A DNA stretch of 64,000 nt from Dreissena polymorpha (GCF_020536995.1 NC_068363.1:5748598-5812597); one strand, 5' to 3'; counted from the stretch's first letter, positions 34,105 to 49,100 are shown. The notes: generated from the letters alone by a model not told the origin. Numbers and translations: made by a program.

Positions 34105-37100
34105 CTGACAACATTTCAGTACATACGAGTCTCAAACTGTGAAAACAGGGCTTAAAGCATGTGCGTAAAGTGTCATCCAAGAATAGACTAAGGCAGTTTG
34201 TAAAAGCTAATCAGTGATACCACTTACTGCCTAGTAAGTGTGAATTTACCTGTTCAAGAGATTTCCTTTAAATGAAACATTCCATAAAAGAATAAAGTGT
34301 TGTACAGGGTTTTAAATTTTTAAATTTTGTTTAAATAGTTTTATTAAAAAAATCCCTTCTCTCATGCATAAAGACTGACCTCGGTGAGTTCATTATGTGC
34401 GTCGTCCACCATGGGAACATGGGCATCCAGCACAGACAGGACTGCAGCCTTGTTGTCTGAACAAATGAGAGGAAAATGTTCAGTAGTAGGGGGGATGTGA
34501 AGTAACGGGAGAATGTTCAGTAGTAGGGAGAAGAATTTGATGTAGAAGAAGAATGTTCAGTAGTAGGGGGAAGAATGCGAAGTAGGGGTAGAATGTTCAG
34601 TAGTAGGGAGAAGAATTTGATGTAGGGGGAGAATGTTCAGTAGAAGAGGGAAGAATGTGATGTAGGGGAGAATCGGCAGTGGGCTATTGTGCCTCAATAG
34701 GACTTTTGGCCGGGGATAATAACCATCTGTAACTTAAGCATCAATAACTGGAGCATATATGGGTGCCCACTATTATTAATTACTTTATTATTTAACAATT
34801 TAGTTCATATTCATCAATAACTCAAGCTTTTGTCATCCAGGTGCAACCTCAAGTTAAAGAAGTTTTACAGCAATATTATTATTACTATTATAACTATCAT
34901 TATTGTTATAACTGTACCGTGGGGCAGTGCCTGAAATAGGGCACTCTCCTGCCACACCAGCCCCGTCTGCTGAAACTGCTCCGGGCTCCTAGAGACAAAC
35001 AGCATAGTTACCGGGCAACCCTTTCCCACTAAAAAGCAGAGTGAAAATGGCTATGTGCAAACAGCAGTCTGTTCAGGTTTTATGCTGTTTGCTGCAAATC
35101 AGTATCTAAGGGTTGGAAATGAAGCCTTAAAAATTTGTATTTAGTAAGGAAGGTATTTATTAAAATTTAACTTTCTTAGGGACTACAAATGCGTCAAAAT
35201 ATGACTCTTAGTGGTAAAGGGTTAGTTACCTAACATGTGTCTCTGTGGATCATGATGATTTTTAACCATTTCCCACTCAAAAGCAAAATAAAAATGGCTA
35301 TAAGCAGCCTGTATGAAACCAAAATAGAGTTGCTCATAAGTATCTATTGGTTTGAATTGAAGAATTTAAAACTTGAATATATAATAAGAAAGGTCTTTTA
35401 TTTAATTTGATTTTCAAAGGGACTACAACCCTGTCAAAATGTGTATCTAAGTGGTAAAAGGTTAACTAACATTTGTTTCTGTAGTTCATGATGTTTAATT
35501 GCACTGATTACCAGAAGTTATTATCGAAAACCGCAGATACATTTAAAAAATGTTTTATAATTTAGGTATCTTCTTATTACAACTCTAGTTTATTTCACCA
35601 TTTTGTCCCTACCCTGTGTAATGACCAGATATCATCTCAGCCAGAGTCTTCATCTGTTCTGACAGCTGCTTGACAGACTGCTTCACTGTCCTGCAGAGAG
35701 TCACACCTACAAACGGAGACAAATCAGACAATGAATTCATCATGTACATAATATAAGTCTGGTCTCAAAGATGACAATGTATCTAAACGAGACTCACTTA
35801 AGCGATCAATATCCAACAAGAGAAATAACATCAGCAATCTTTGATGAAATGTATTCATGGGTTATTGTTGTGAGAATACTTCATTGTGTTTGAGAAAGAA
35901 AACCTGATAAAAGTTCAACATTTTGGCAAATCACAAATCATAATTGCAAGTCACACTTCAAAGTATAACTAAAATAAAATAAAACAAGAGCACCGCCTTG
36001 CGGGTGAAGACCATTCATCTATTTTTCTTTTTAAAGGTGTAGGGACCTATCTCAATTTCAATCACAAAGGATGGAGGGGTGGAGTGGAGAGGGGTGTATA
36101 GTGTGGGGGTGTGGTCATTTATTACATTATCTTTCAAAAATGCCAAAAAAATGCCATTTTTTTATGGGGGGGGGGGGGGGGGGGTTCTTGGGTGGGATGG
36201 TTGGACAGTATTTCAAAAATAAAATAATAAAAATAAATATTTGTTTTTTAACCATGTTTGAAAAAAACAAGAGATGTGTTTGTCAGAAACACAATGCACC
36301 CTAATTTGCCACTGTGATTTTTTTTTTTTTTAATATAATAATATATAATAATATTATTTTTTTGACCTTTGACCTTGAAGGATGACTTTGAAGTTACACC
36401 ACTCAAAATGTGCAGCTTCATGATAACACCGCTTTGAAATTATTATTTTTTTTACCTTTGACCTTGAAGGATGACCTTGAAGGATGACCTTAACCTTGAA
36501 GAATGACCTTGAACATCCACCACTCAAAATGTGCAGCCTAATGAGAACGCTGCTGTTTGGTTTTTTTTTACCTTGAAGTATGACCTTGACCTTAAAGGAT
36601 GACATTGACCTTGAACTTCCACCACTCAAAATGTGCAGCTTCATGATAACGCCGCTTTGATTTTTAAAAATATTTTTTTTGACCTTTGACCTTAAAGGAT
36701 GACCTTGACCTTGAAGGTTAACCTTGACCTTGAACCTACACCACTCAAAATGTGCAGCTTCATGATAACGCCATTTTGATTATTTTTTTGACCTTTGACC
36801 TTGAAGGATGACCTTGACCTTGAAGAATGACCTTGACCTTGAACTTCCACCACTCAAAATGTGCAGCTTCATGATAATGCCGCTTTGAAATTTTTTATTT
36901 GTTTTTTGACCTTTGACTTTGTAGGATGACCTTGACCTTGAAGGATGACCTTGAACTACCACCACTCAAAATGTGCAACTTCATGAGAATGCCGCTTTGA
37001 ATAAAAAAAAATTACCTTGAAGGATGACCTTGACCATGATCTTCCACCACTCAAAATGTGCAGCTTCATGAGATACAAGTGCATGCCAAATATCAAGTTG

Positions 37101-40100
37101 CTATCTTCAATATTAAAAAAGTGATGGCCAATGTTAAAGTTTTCGGACGGACAGACGCCATATATTTGACCTTGAAGGATGACCTTCACCTTCACCTTTC
37201 ACCACTCAAAATGTTCAGCTCCATGAGATACACATGCATGCCAAATATCAAGTTGCTATCTTCAATATTAAAAAAGTTATGGCCAATGTTAAAGTTTTCG
37301 GATGGACAGACGCCATATATTTGACATTTGACCTTGAAGGATGACCTTGACCTTGACCTTTCACCACTCAAAATGTGCAGCTCCATAAGATACACATGCA
37401 TGCCAAATATCAAGTTGCTATCTTAAAAAGTTATGGCAAATCTTAAAGTTTTTTTCGTACTGACTGACATACTGACGGTCAGTTCAAATGCTATATGCCA
37501 CCCTTCTCGGGGCATAAAAATTATTCTTTTGGGTGGGAGTGGGGGGGGGGGGGTAGTGTGAGGGTGTGGTGGTCATTTATAAGATGATCTTTAATTAAAA
37601 AAATAAAAAATGGGGGGGATTGAGGGGGGGGGGGGGGGTTTGGACGGAGTCAATTGTGGTATGTCAGGTAAGAGTTGTTTTGTCAAAGTATCAATGGAAC
37701 TTAATCATAAATAAAGAAGTTTTTTCAATTTTAGCAAAATTTAATAATTTGACCTTGAGAGTCAATGTCATTCAAAGGTCAAGGTTAAATTCAACTTGCC
37801 AGGTACAGTACCCTCATGATAGCATGAAAGTATTTAAAGTTTAAAAGCAATAGCCTTGATACTTTAGAAGTAAAGTGAATCTAAACACAAAAAGTAACCA
37901 TATATTCAAAGTTACTATGTCAAAAAAGGGCCACAATTTGGTAAAAATGACAACCAGAGTAATGCAACTTGTTCTTCACTGTCCCCTTATGATAGTTTGC
38001 GAGTGTTCCAAGTATGAAAGCAATATCTATGATACTTTAGAGGTAAAGTGGACCTAAACACAAAACTTAACCAAATTTTCAAGTATAAAGGGCCCATAAT
38101 TCCGTCAAAATGCCAGTCAGAGTTACATAACTTTGCCTGCACAGTCCCCTAACGATAGTTTGTAAGTGTTGCAAATATGAAAGCAATGGCTTTCAAAGTT
38201 TGATACTAAAGGAATAAAGTGGACCTAAACACAAAACTTAACCAAATTTTCAATTTTCTAAGTATAAAAAGGGCACATAATTCTGTCAAAATGCCAGTCA
38301 GAGTTACATAACTTTGCCTGCACAGTCCCCTTACTATAGTTAGTAAGTGTTGCAAGTATGAAAGCAATGGCTTTGATACTTTAGGAAAAAAGTGGACCTA
38401 AACACAAAACTTAACCAAATTTTCAATTTTCTAAGTATAAAAGGGCACATAATTCCATCAAAATGCCAGTCAGAGTTACATAACTTTGCCTGCACAGTCT
38501 CCTTATGATAGTTAGTAAGTGTTGCAAGTATGAAAGCAATGGCTTTGATACTTTACGAAAAAAGTAGACCTAAACACAAAACTTAACCAAATTTTCAATT
38601 TTCTAAGTATAAAAAGGGCACATAATTCTGTCAAAATGCCAGTCAGAGTTACATAACTTTGCCTGCACAGTACCCTTATGATAGTTAGTAAGTGTTGCAA
38701 GTATGAAAGCAATAGCTTTGATACTTAAGGAATAAAATGGACCGAAACACAAAACTTAACCAAAATTTTCAATTTTCTAAGTATAAAAAGGGCACATAAT
38801 TCTGTCAAAATGCAAGCCAGAATTATCTAACTTTGCCTACCCAGTCCCCTCATGATAGTTAGTAAGTGAACCAAGTTTGAATGCAATAGCATTGATACTT
38901 AATGAGAAAAGTGTACCTAAACGCAAAATTTAACCGGATGCCGACGCCAAGGTGATGACAATAGCTCATAATTTTTTTTCAAAATAGATGAGCTAAAAAA
39001 GTAGGTGTATTACTAAAATAAAATAAACAAAAATACTGTTCAGAAATGCATCCCTCTAACTAGCTACCGTTTAATAGCACAGATATACATTCATTGACGT
39101 CACAGGTAGATACTTTCAATGCCAATCCAGGGTACCATTGTCAGATGTTGATTATAACAATGTTTTATCGACTTTCAAATTTATTGACCCAAACCTGGTT
39201 CAGTCAAAGGCAAGTTGTCCTATGAAACCTATACAACCACTATCGCTGCCTATCAAAGCATAAACCATACAACCATATTCGGCCATTTTTTCAATGTTTT
39301 TCTAAAAATACTGCTCTTAGTCAAGACAAAATGTTGCCATACCACATGATTTTGGAAGACTGCAGTACAGATGCACCAAGTCAAGCATTGTTTTCTCCAC
39401 AGAAGCAAGGAGGCTTTGACACTCTTCAGGGCTGGGTGGAGGGGAATGGGAGTATGCCAGGCTGAGCTTTGTGGCTTCATGAGATACCGCCTTGTTAACT
39501 GAATCTGTTGTGAAAAATGTACACTTAGGGACTTTTCTAACACATCACTTTTCAAACTTGAATATTTCAGTTATGAGTAAAGATATTGATTTTAAATTTT
39601 ACATAAGACCATTGACTACATTATATGTAAGCTCACGATAAAATCATTCATTCGTGACGATTGGACGCTTTAGCACGTGGGGTAGGTGTGGTTCCATATT
39701 TTTGCACGTGGAAATTTTGAAACGCAATTTAATTCTAGTTTTATTTCAATTTAATTATTTAGGTGGGCTTTTACACAAGGAAAAAATCAAATTAATTTAC
39801 AAAACAATATAGCTTGTATGAATATTCAGGAGCGCAATCGCGCACTTTGCATTTTACAGGCTACCTTTCCTACTATCTAAAGCGTCCGATCATTAGGGAT
39901 GAATGATTTTATCGTTAGCTTGCACATATTGTAGTCAAATGATCTCATGTGCAATTTTAAATAAAAATATTTACTCATTACTGAGATATGTAAGTTTTAA
40001 AAGTGTATCATTAGAAAAATGACCAAGTGTAGTTACAGGCAATATACATGTTATTCCAATTTAATTTCAATTTCATAATTCTAGGTAAGTTTTACACAAA

Positions 40101-43100
40101 AAACATAACATTAATTAAAGAACAACAACATGGCTCGTATGAATATTCAGGAGCGAAACGGCTCAATCGGCATGTTGCAAGCCAGTCAGTTATTAAGACG
40201 TGTAAGCTTATGCGTTTGTCATTTCACATTGTTATTATTTTACGTTGTACGAGTTTGCGAATTTGACTTTTGAAGTGATGTTTTTAATTTCTTATGTTTT
40301 ATATTTTGTTGTTTTTTAATTTTAATTAAATTTTCAGGAATTATCAGATATGTGTAGAATTATTCTTGGTCCAAATTTCAACACAAGCCGTTCAAAAATA
40401 AGGGAGCTATATTGATATGATTAAGTGATGCGTTAAAAAAGTCTCCAAGTGTATATTAATTAATTATGTTACATAAAACTATATCACTCATAAAGGTGAT
40501 CATAGAAGTAACCATTATCATAGTTATTCTTAATAATATTCATATGCTATGAAGGTGTACATGCAAGAGATTCATAATAGTATGCTCCATCCTCAGAGAA
40601 TATCATCAAAGAAAGTTTAATTTGCTATGCATTATTATTAAAGCCATATGACATGTATAATAAATAAATTTTGTTTACTTCATGGGGATTTCAAGCAGTA
40701 TATCATGATGGTGTAACCATGTTGTTATAAACAAATATAAATATTGAACAAAGCACACACTTGTGTATTTAAACGAATAATAAGTCAATTAAACAAGAGG
40801 GCCTAAAAGGCCCAATGTCGCTCACCTGAAATAACAAGATATTATTGGGACAAATCTTCTGACCAAGTTTCATGAAGATTGGTCAATAAATGTGGCCTCT
40901 AGAGTGTTAACAAGGTTTTACTTTAGCCATATATAGCCATATAAGGAAAAATGCCCTGCTCATGGTGGTCATGTTTTTAAAGCAACCAAAATCATTTTCG
41001 AACTCATCCAAGATATCATTGGGACAAATCTTCTGACCAACTTTCATGATGATCAGAAAATAAATGTGACCTCTAGAGTGTTTACAAGGATTTACTATAG
41101 CCATATTAGGAACAATGCCCCGCCCCCAGGCAACCATGTTTTTCAACCAACCGGCATCATTTTTGAACTCGTTTAAGATATCATTGGGATGAATCTTCTG
41201 ACTGAGTTTAATGAAGATCGGTCTATAAATGTGGTCTCTAGAGTGTTAAAAAGATTTTACTATAGCCATATATATATTATATAGCCATATGAGGAAAATG
41301 CCCCCCCCCCCCTTGGCAGCCATGTTTTTCAAGCAAACGTTACCATTTTCCAACTCATCTAAGATATCATTAAGGCAAATCTTCTGACCATATTTCATGA
41401 AGATTGGACAATAAATGTGGCCTCTAGAGTGTTAACAAGGGTTCAAAAAAGCCATATATAGCCATATAAGGAAAAATGCCCTGCCCCCTCGTGGCCATGT
41501 CTTTAAAGAATCCAAAACCATTTTCGAACTCATCCAAGATATCATTGGGACAAATCTTCTGACCAAGTTTCATGAAATTGGAAAATAAATGTGGCCTCTA
41601 GAGTGTTAACAAGGTTTTACTATAGACATATAAGGAAAAATGCCCCGCCCCCTGGCAGCCATGTTTTTCAACCAACCGGCATCATTTTCGAACTCGTCCA
41701 AGATATCATTGGGGTAAATGTTCTGAACAAGTTTCATGAAGATCGGACAATAAATGTGGCCTCTAGAGTGTTAACAAAATTTTACAATAGCCATATAAGG
41801 AAAAATGCCCCGCCCCTTGGCAGCCATGTTTTTCAAGCAAAGGTTACCATTTTCAAACTCATCCAAGATATCATTGGGAAAAATCATCTCAGCAAGTTTC
41901 ATAAAGATCAAAAAATAAATGTGGCCTCTAGAGTGTTAACAAGGTTTTACTATAGCAATATAAGGAAAAATGCCCCGCCCCCTGGCAGCAATGTTTTTCA
42001 ACTAACCGGCATCATTTTCAAACTTGTACAATATATTATTGGGATAAATGTTCTGACCAAGTTTCATGAATATCTGACAATAAATGTGGCCTCTAGAGTG
42101 TTAACAAGATTTTACTACAGCCATATATAACCATACAAGGAACAAGAGCACCACATAACGGGTGCCAAGCTCGACTGCGAAAGCTTTTCAGAAATTTATT
42201 TACTTTTTTTTAGGTCACAGTGACCTTGACCTTTGACCCAATGACCCAAACATGGTCAAGCATGTAGAACTCATCAAGGTGCAACTACATATGAAGTTTC
42301 AAAGTTGTAGGTAGAAGCACTTTGATTTTAGAGCCTATGTTAAAGTTTGATATTAGAGGTCACAGTGACCTTGACCTTTGACCTAGTGACCCAAAAATTG
42401 GTGTGGCATGTATAACTCATCAATGTGCATCTACATATGAAGTTTCAAAGTTGTAGGTGGAAGCACTTTGATTTTAGAGCCAATGTTAAGGTTTTAGCAC
42501 GACGCCTACGGCGGACGTCAGACGAGCTGGCTATGACAATAGCTCGGGTTTTCTCCGAAAACAGCCTCGCTAAAAATGCCCAGCCCCTTGGCAGCCATGG
42601 TTTTCAAGCAAAGGTTACCATTTATGAACTCATCCAAGATATCATTGGGACAAATCTTCTGATCAAGTTTCATGAAGATCGGAAAATAAATGTGGCCTCT
42701 AGAGTGTTAACAAGGTTTTACTATAGCCATATTAGGAAAAATGCTTTGCCCCCTGGCGGCCATGTTTTTCAACCAACCGGCATCATTTTCGAACTCGTCC
42801 AAGATATTATTGGGATAAATCTTCTGACCAAGTTTCATGAAGATTGGGCAATAAATGTGGTCTCTAGAGTGTTAACAAGATTTTACTATAGCCATATAAG
42901 GAAAAATGCCCCGCCCCTTGACAGCCATGTTTTTCAAGCAAACGTAACCATTTTCACACTCACCCAAGATATCATTCAGACGAATCTTCTGACAAAATTT
43001 CATGAAGATTGGACAAAAAATGTGGCCTCTAGAGAGTCGGACAATGGACGACGCACTACGGACAAAAGGCGATCACAAAAGCTCACCATGAGCACATTGT

Positions 43101-46100
43101 GCTCAGGTGAGCTAAAAAGTAAGCAATTTTTTTTATGTTTTAAAGTAAATACCCAGTTGTTGCCAGAATCCTTCCAAGGTAAAACTTGAAGCAGCTTCAT
43201 GTTTGCCTTCAAACTCTGAAAGAGAATACACTATATAAATCAGATGCATAATACAGCAACATATTCAATTGCATCAAGACAGACTCAATTTTTATACAAA
43301 ATACACAGTAACAAAACTAGAAATGGCGCGGCAGAGGCCGACTCGTATCCCCACACAGCAGCTTTTGACCTAGGGTTCAGATCAAAATTCCAAATAGTGC
43401 ACTGTCGCACATATGATCATAGCTACCATGTGTTTAAGTTTCAAGGTTCTAGTGCTAATAGTGTAGGAGGAGATAGTGGCCAGGACTGACCGACGCACAG
43501 GCGGACAGAGATAACCACATAATCCCCACGCTCCAATTTGAAAAGTGGGGATAAGAAAATGTAACCATAATTGTGTCTTGTTCTGTGAAAGCTGGGCATA
43601 ATGCATGTGCATAAAGTTTCGTACCAGATTAGCCTGTGCAGTCCGCATAGGCTTATCAGGGATGACACTTTCCGCCTAAACTTGATTTTTGGTAAGGAGG
43701 GACTTCCTTGAAACTAAAAATACCATAAAGGCAGAAAGTATCGTCCCAGATCAGCCTGTGCAAACTGCACAGGCTAATCTGGGACGACACTTTACGCACA
43801 TGAATTAAGCCCAGTTTTCTCAGAACAAGACACAATAAGTCATGCATGCATTGAACTCAATTGTTTTAATGATTATGGTAAGAATCAGACACAACAGTTT
43901 AATTATGGTAAGAATAAGACACAACAGTTTAATTATGGTAAGAATCAGACACAACAGTTTAATTATGGTAAGAATCAGACACAACAGTTTAATAATGGTA
44001 AGAATCCGACACAACAGTTTAATTATGGAAAGAATCAGACACAACAGTTTAATCATGGTAAGAATCAGACACAACAGTTTAATTATGGTAAGAATCAGAC
44101 ACAACAGTTTAATTATGGTAAGAATCAGACACAACATTTTAATTATGGTAAGAATCAGACACAACAGTTCAATTATGGTTAGAATCAGACACAACAGTTT
44201 AATTATGGTAAGAATCAGACACAACAGTTCAATATTGGTAAGAATCAGACACAACAGTTCAATTATGGTAAGAATCAGACACAACAGTTTAATTATGGTA
44301 AGAATCAGACACAACATTTTAATTATGATAAGAATCAGACACAACACTTTAATTATGGTAAGAATCAGACACAACAGTTTATTATGGTAAGAATCAGACA
44401 CAACAGTTTAATTATGGTAAGAATCAGACACAACAGTTCAATTATGGTAATAATCAGACACAACAGTTTAATTATGGTAAGAATCAGACACAACAGTTCA
44501 ATTATGGTAAGAATCAGACACAACAGTTTAATTATGGTAAGAATCAGACACAACAGTTTGATTATGGTAAGAATCAGACACAACAGTTTAATTATGGTAA
44601 GAATCAGACACAACAGTTTAATTATGGTAAAAATCAGACACAACAGTTTAATAATGGTAAGAATCAGACACAACTGTTGAGATGATAGTAAGGTGCATGT
44701 GTTCTAGAGGTAGTGTTTTATATTTGAGCCCTGCACTAGGCTCACATTTTCTTACAGGTTTATCTTACTGAAGTCAGATGTAGGAGCTAGTAAAATAAAT
44801 CAGAGGCTTTACCTTAATTAAGTCAAGTTTTTTTTAATTTGCCTAATAAACTGAATTGAGAAAGCACATCTAAATGTCAAGAACAAGTTAAAGGTATTTA
44901 TTTGAAATTCAAATTCTATTGGGTGGAGGGTCATTTTTTTAAATAAAACGATAGTACATCTGTTCAAAAAAGGGGGTGGCAGTCGTTTCCCCCCCCCCCC
45001 ATAGACGTTTCCACCCCAGACGTTTCCCCACTAGACGTTTCACTCCTACTTTGGGAGTGAACTGTCTACATAATATGAAAATGTATTTTAGAAGTAGTTA
45101 TTTGTAATAATGGGATATGTGAAAAAAACACAAAAAAACTTTATCGATTAGTATTAAAAGTGAGTACATTTTATGTGTCTTAATAATAAATGATCTACAA
45201 AAAATTGATGTAAGTTGAGTCCTGAGTGATTAAAGTATCAATTAATTAATTAATTGTACCAACAAATTACAAGTTGAACTTATTTGGATCTAATTAGAGA
45301 AAATTAACACAAATAATATGCAAGTAGGAAAATATGGATACATGAGTAAAAGCACTAAGCTTTGAAGTTATCTAATTGGATTAAAAACAACAAATAACTA
45401 CAGTTCCACAACCCTGCCAAAGTTTACTCAAACTGAAATAATTCACCAATTGATCCTATTTAATTGGATTAAATACAACATACAACTACAGCTCCACAAC
45501 CCTGCCCAGGTTTACTCAAACTGAAATAAGGTGTTAATTGTGTATTCAAAATGTGTCTTCATTACAAATTATTCTTGGTTGTAATTGTGTTCCCAATGAG
45601 CAACATGTATAAGATACTCAGTAACATTTTGAGAATACAAATGTATTCCATTAATTCCACTAGTACACCAACATGCACTTACTTATGATTGACACATATA
45701 TTATATATAATATATGATTTTCTTTTGTGCCGGGTCCCTATGGATTGACATGCATTCCTTAAACAGTTAAACCAAAAAATGATTTCTAAAGCAACAAGAG
45801 ATGTGTTTGTCAGAAACACAAAGCCCCCTATTGCGCCGCTTTGGATTTTTTTTTTACCTTTGACCTTGAAGCAGGGCTTGCACTAAGAAATAAATTTTGG
45901 AAGTCCTGACTTCCTGCCCTTTACTTATGGAAGTCCCACTCAAAAATGTTGGAAGTCCAAACATCTTTAATGTTGATGTTAACGGAATGTCAACTGCGTT
46001 AATGATCACAAACTCTTCCCATCCATTTTGGGTCACTTTAATTCTGTGAAAGTAACTAGATATATCATACAACAAGGCGGAGACTACCCAAGGCTTTAAA

Positions 46101-49100
46101 AATAAGGAGAAGTTTGGAAAATCAGGGTATAAGTTTGTGCAAACAATATCGACTTAAAAGACAAAACATGTTGCACCTTTTCATCACATATTTATTGTCA
46201 TTTTATTATCCTCATCCCTATGACTGCATTTGCAACAAAACACAATCTTAATGGTCATGATGGAGCATCTAGAATATCAATTACTGTTTATCCGAATACT
46301 ATACATGTCCGAAATATGTACACTTAATAAATGCCTTACCAGTTTAACTTTAATAATCCAAACTTTCCATGTTGTTATCTGGTTTAACAAACCTTATCAA
46401 ATGCTTGTTAAATCCATTTAATGTTTTCTCCATTGAACCAACATTACTTGTAATTTGAATCACCAGCTTTGAACTGAACGCGGGTTGAATGTTGCAATAG
46501 GTCAGCCATTTGCAATGTCGAAGGTCATGACGTTGCAATTTAATTCTACTCGGATAATTTAAATCTAATCCAGGAATGTGTTTTCTGAATGTTTCTGACT
46601 AGTAAAATGACTTGTTAGTATAGAAAATGAACTGTGATTCCAGTTTATGTAAGATGGTTATTACTCGTAATTATCGGTGGATTAACAAACTGAGAAAACT
46701 CGCGGGACCTAATACGGTAGTGAATCTATGTAATTAATTAAACTTTGATCAGTTTTGTTTTTCTTTAATTATTTTTGCCGTCTTTCTTTTACCGTGCCGT
46801 CTGCCGAAAACCAGCAGTTATCGCCTAATCATTAGACAACATACGGCACGCGCAAAGAGGCACGAGTGTGTTGTTAAAGCAACCAATATTAAGCGACTGC
46901 TTTGTAACGGTCAATTTGCGATCCGCGCGGGGGGGGGGGGGGGTAAATTGTGTAACCGTTAGATAAACAACACACAATAAACTTGCTACCGGTAATCACC
47001 TGCGGGCGGTGGCAAATATAAGGAGGCGGAGTTTAGACTGATCGAGACGTGTGCAAAACACATTGAGTCGGCAGAAAGCAGTGTTGATTGAAGTGTTATT
47101 TTAATCGACAGCTTACGTCACGGGTTGCTATTTTCGGCGTATGACCAATTTTAAGGAAGTACAGTGGACGTCATGGGGTTTTGTTATCGGCGTATGGAAA
47201 CAATTATCGGGCGTAATATACGGCCGTACGCCGCTTAGTGCAAGCCCTGCCTTGAAGGATGACCTTGACCTTTCACCACTCAAAATGTGCAGCTCCATGA
47301 GATACACATGCATGCCAAATATCAAGTTGCTATGTTCAATATTTCAAAAGTTATCGCAAAACTTTAACCATTACGGTTAAAGTTTTTGGACACACACAAT
47401 CAATGACAGACAGATAGGCCAAAAACATTATATCCCCGATCTTTCCATCCGGGGGCATAAAAAAACAACAGGCTGCTTCATAGATAAAGTTAATCAAAGA
47501 TTTCAAAAACAAAATAATCATTTTGATAATAAATAAAGATTATACCTCAACCAAACAATTATCAATTTATCAGTCTTGTCATCAAACATACTTGACCTTT
47601 CCTTCACAAATAACAGCTCCCTGATTAACACAACCAAAGTCATTCCTGGAATATCCGACCATGACGAAGTCTACGTGGAAGCGAGTCTGCGGCCCCACAA
47701 ACTTCCTCCAACAAAGAGGACAGTCTTTGTATACAAGAAGGCTGGTTATGACGGCCTCAGAACGGAGCTAAGGCTAAATGAAGACTTGCCTAGATCTCCC
47801 AGAGAATCAGTCGAAATGTTTTTATGGACTAAATTCAAGAATAAATTAACAGCTTTGATGAATAAATTCATTCCTGCTAAAGTGCTTAAAGACAGCTATA
47901 AGCAAAAACCCTGGATAGACCGTGAAGTGAGAGCCTCTATGAGGAAGAAGGCGAAACTGCACACAAAGATGAAGAAAACAGGAAAAGAGAAAGATATCAG
48001 TAGGTATAGACTTTGTAAAAGGGCACCCAGAATTTAGAGAGATAAATATAACAGAAATATGTTAACAACTTGATAGAAGTAGATGATCCAGACAGCACCA
48101 AACCTTCAAAACAGAAGAGATTCTGGAGTTTTATCAAATCCCTAAGGAAGGACAACATAGGCATCTCACCATTGAAGGATAACGGGAGGCTCTTTGATGC
48201 TGCACATGATAAGGCAAACATCCTGAACCGTCAATACAAATAGGTCTTCACCAACGAAACAGTAGGCCAGATCCCAAACCCTGCAGGTACCCCCTACCCA
48301 GACATGGATAAGATCGATATCCAGGAGGAAAGCATCTTGAAGCTTCTCAAGAACCTTAACCCCAGGAAAGCTTCAGGTCCTGACAATATATCAGCTAGGA
48401 TACTGAAGGACTTTGCTGAAGACTTAGCCCCGATCTTAACCCTGATTTTTCTACCCTCCATCAGCGTAGGAAGGGCATACATGCCATACGTCCCGATCTC
48501 GGCGGGACAGTCCCGCTTTTGGACCCTTTGTCCCGCCGTCCCGCCGTGAGACGATTTGTCCCGACATTCGTAAAAAACGATGTAAGGTCTATAGGTTCCC
48601 AATAAAATTCGCTATTCAAGCTCTGTTTCGCTAACACTTACCACCGCTAATCCCTTTATTGCCCCCAATTAACAATCCGATTCTACTTATCGTGTGTACC
48701 AGTGTTGTTTATGACACCTTATCAGCGATTTATCGGCTAATTATTGATTTCATCAGGCATTCACACCATGGTGGTCTTTAAAATAGTGGTCGCTTATTGC
48801 TATCGATTATAATGAAATAAATGTTGAAAATGTGTTTATTTTTGTATTTGTTTGAAACGGTTTACAAAACAATTGTTTCGTAAAATTAACTCTACGTCAT
48901 TAATGAGTCTTTTACATTCAATGTTTAGTTCCAATATAGCGGGATAATCCGAATGTGCAATATACCAAAATCGCAACAAACAGTCCAATAAGTGATACCC
49001 ATCCTGTTTAGTGTAATTGGGTGTAATTGTAATAAAAACAACGAGGTGCTATGCATGACAGTTTGACCCTACTCCAATTGAGCCGCGACAATTGACAAGT

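Noticed and set aside
33788-34108. Plus-strand open frames of 106 and 83 codons
   Set aside because: They are antisense to the well-supported CCNDBP1 exon 7.
36355-37413. Several minus-strand frames of 60-96 codons with repeated LHILSGGSSRS phrases
   Set aside because: They are translations of the family B tandem units.
41591-42130. 179-codon open frame
   Set aside because: It is a readout of the tandem units of a family D element (repeated ASRVLTRFYY and IRKNAPP phrases follow the unit length), not a conserved protein.
42425-43189. 254-codon open frame
   Set aside because: It crosses from a family C element into family D units and then antisense to a CCNDBP1 exon; no domain is recognisable.
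43820-44680. Long frames on both strands over the 30-bp repeats, and a CRISPR-like look
   Set aside because: The frames come from a stop-free ten-codon unit. There are no unique spacers between repeats, and the context is an animal intron, so this is a minisatellite.
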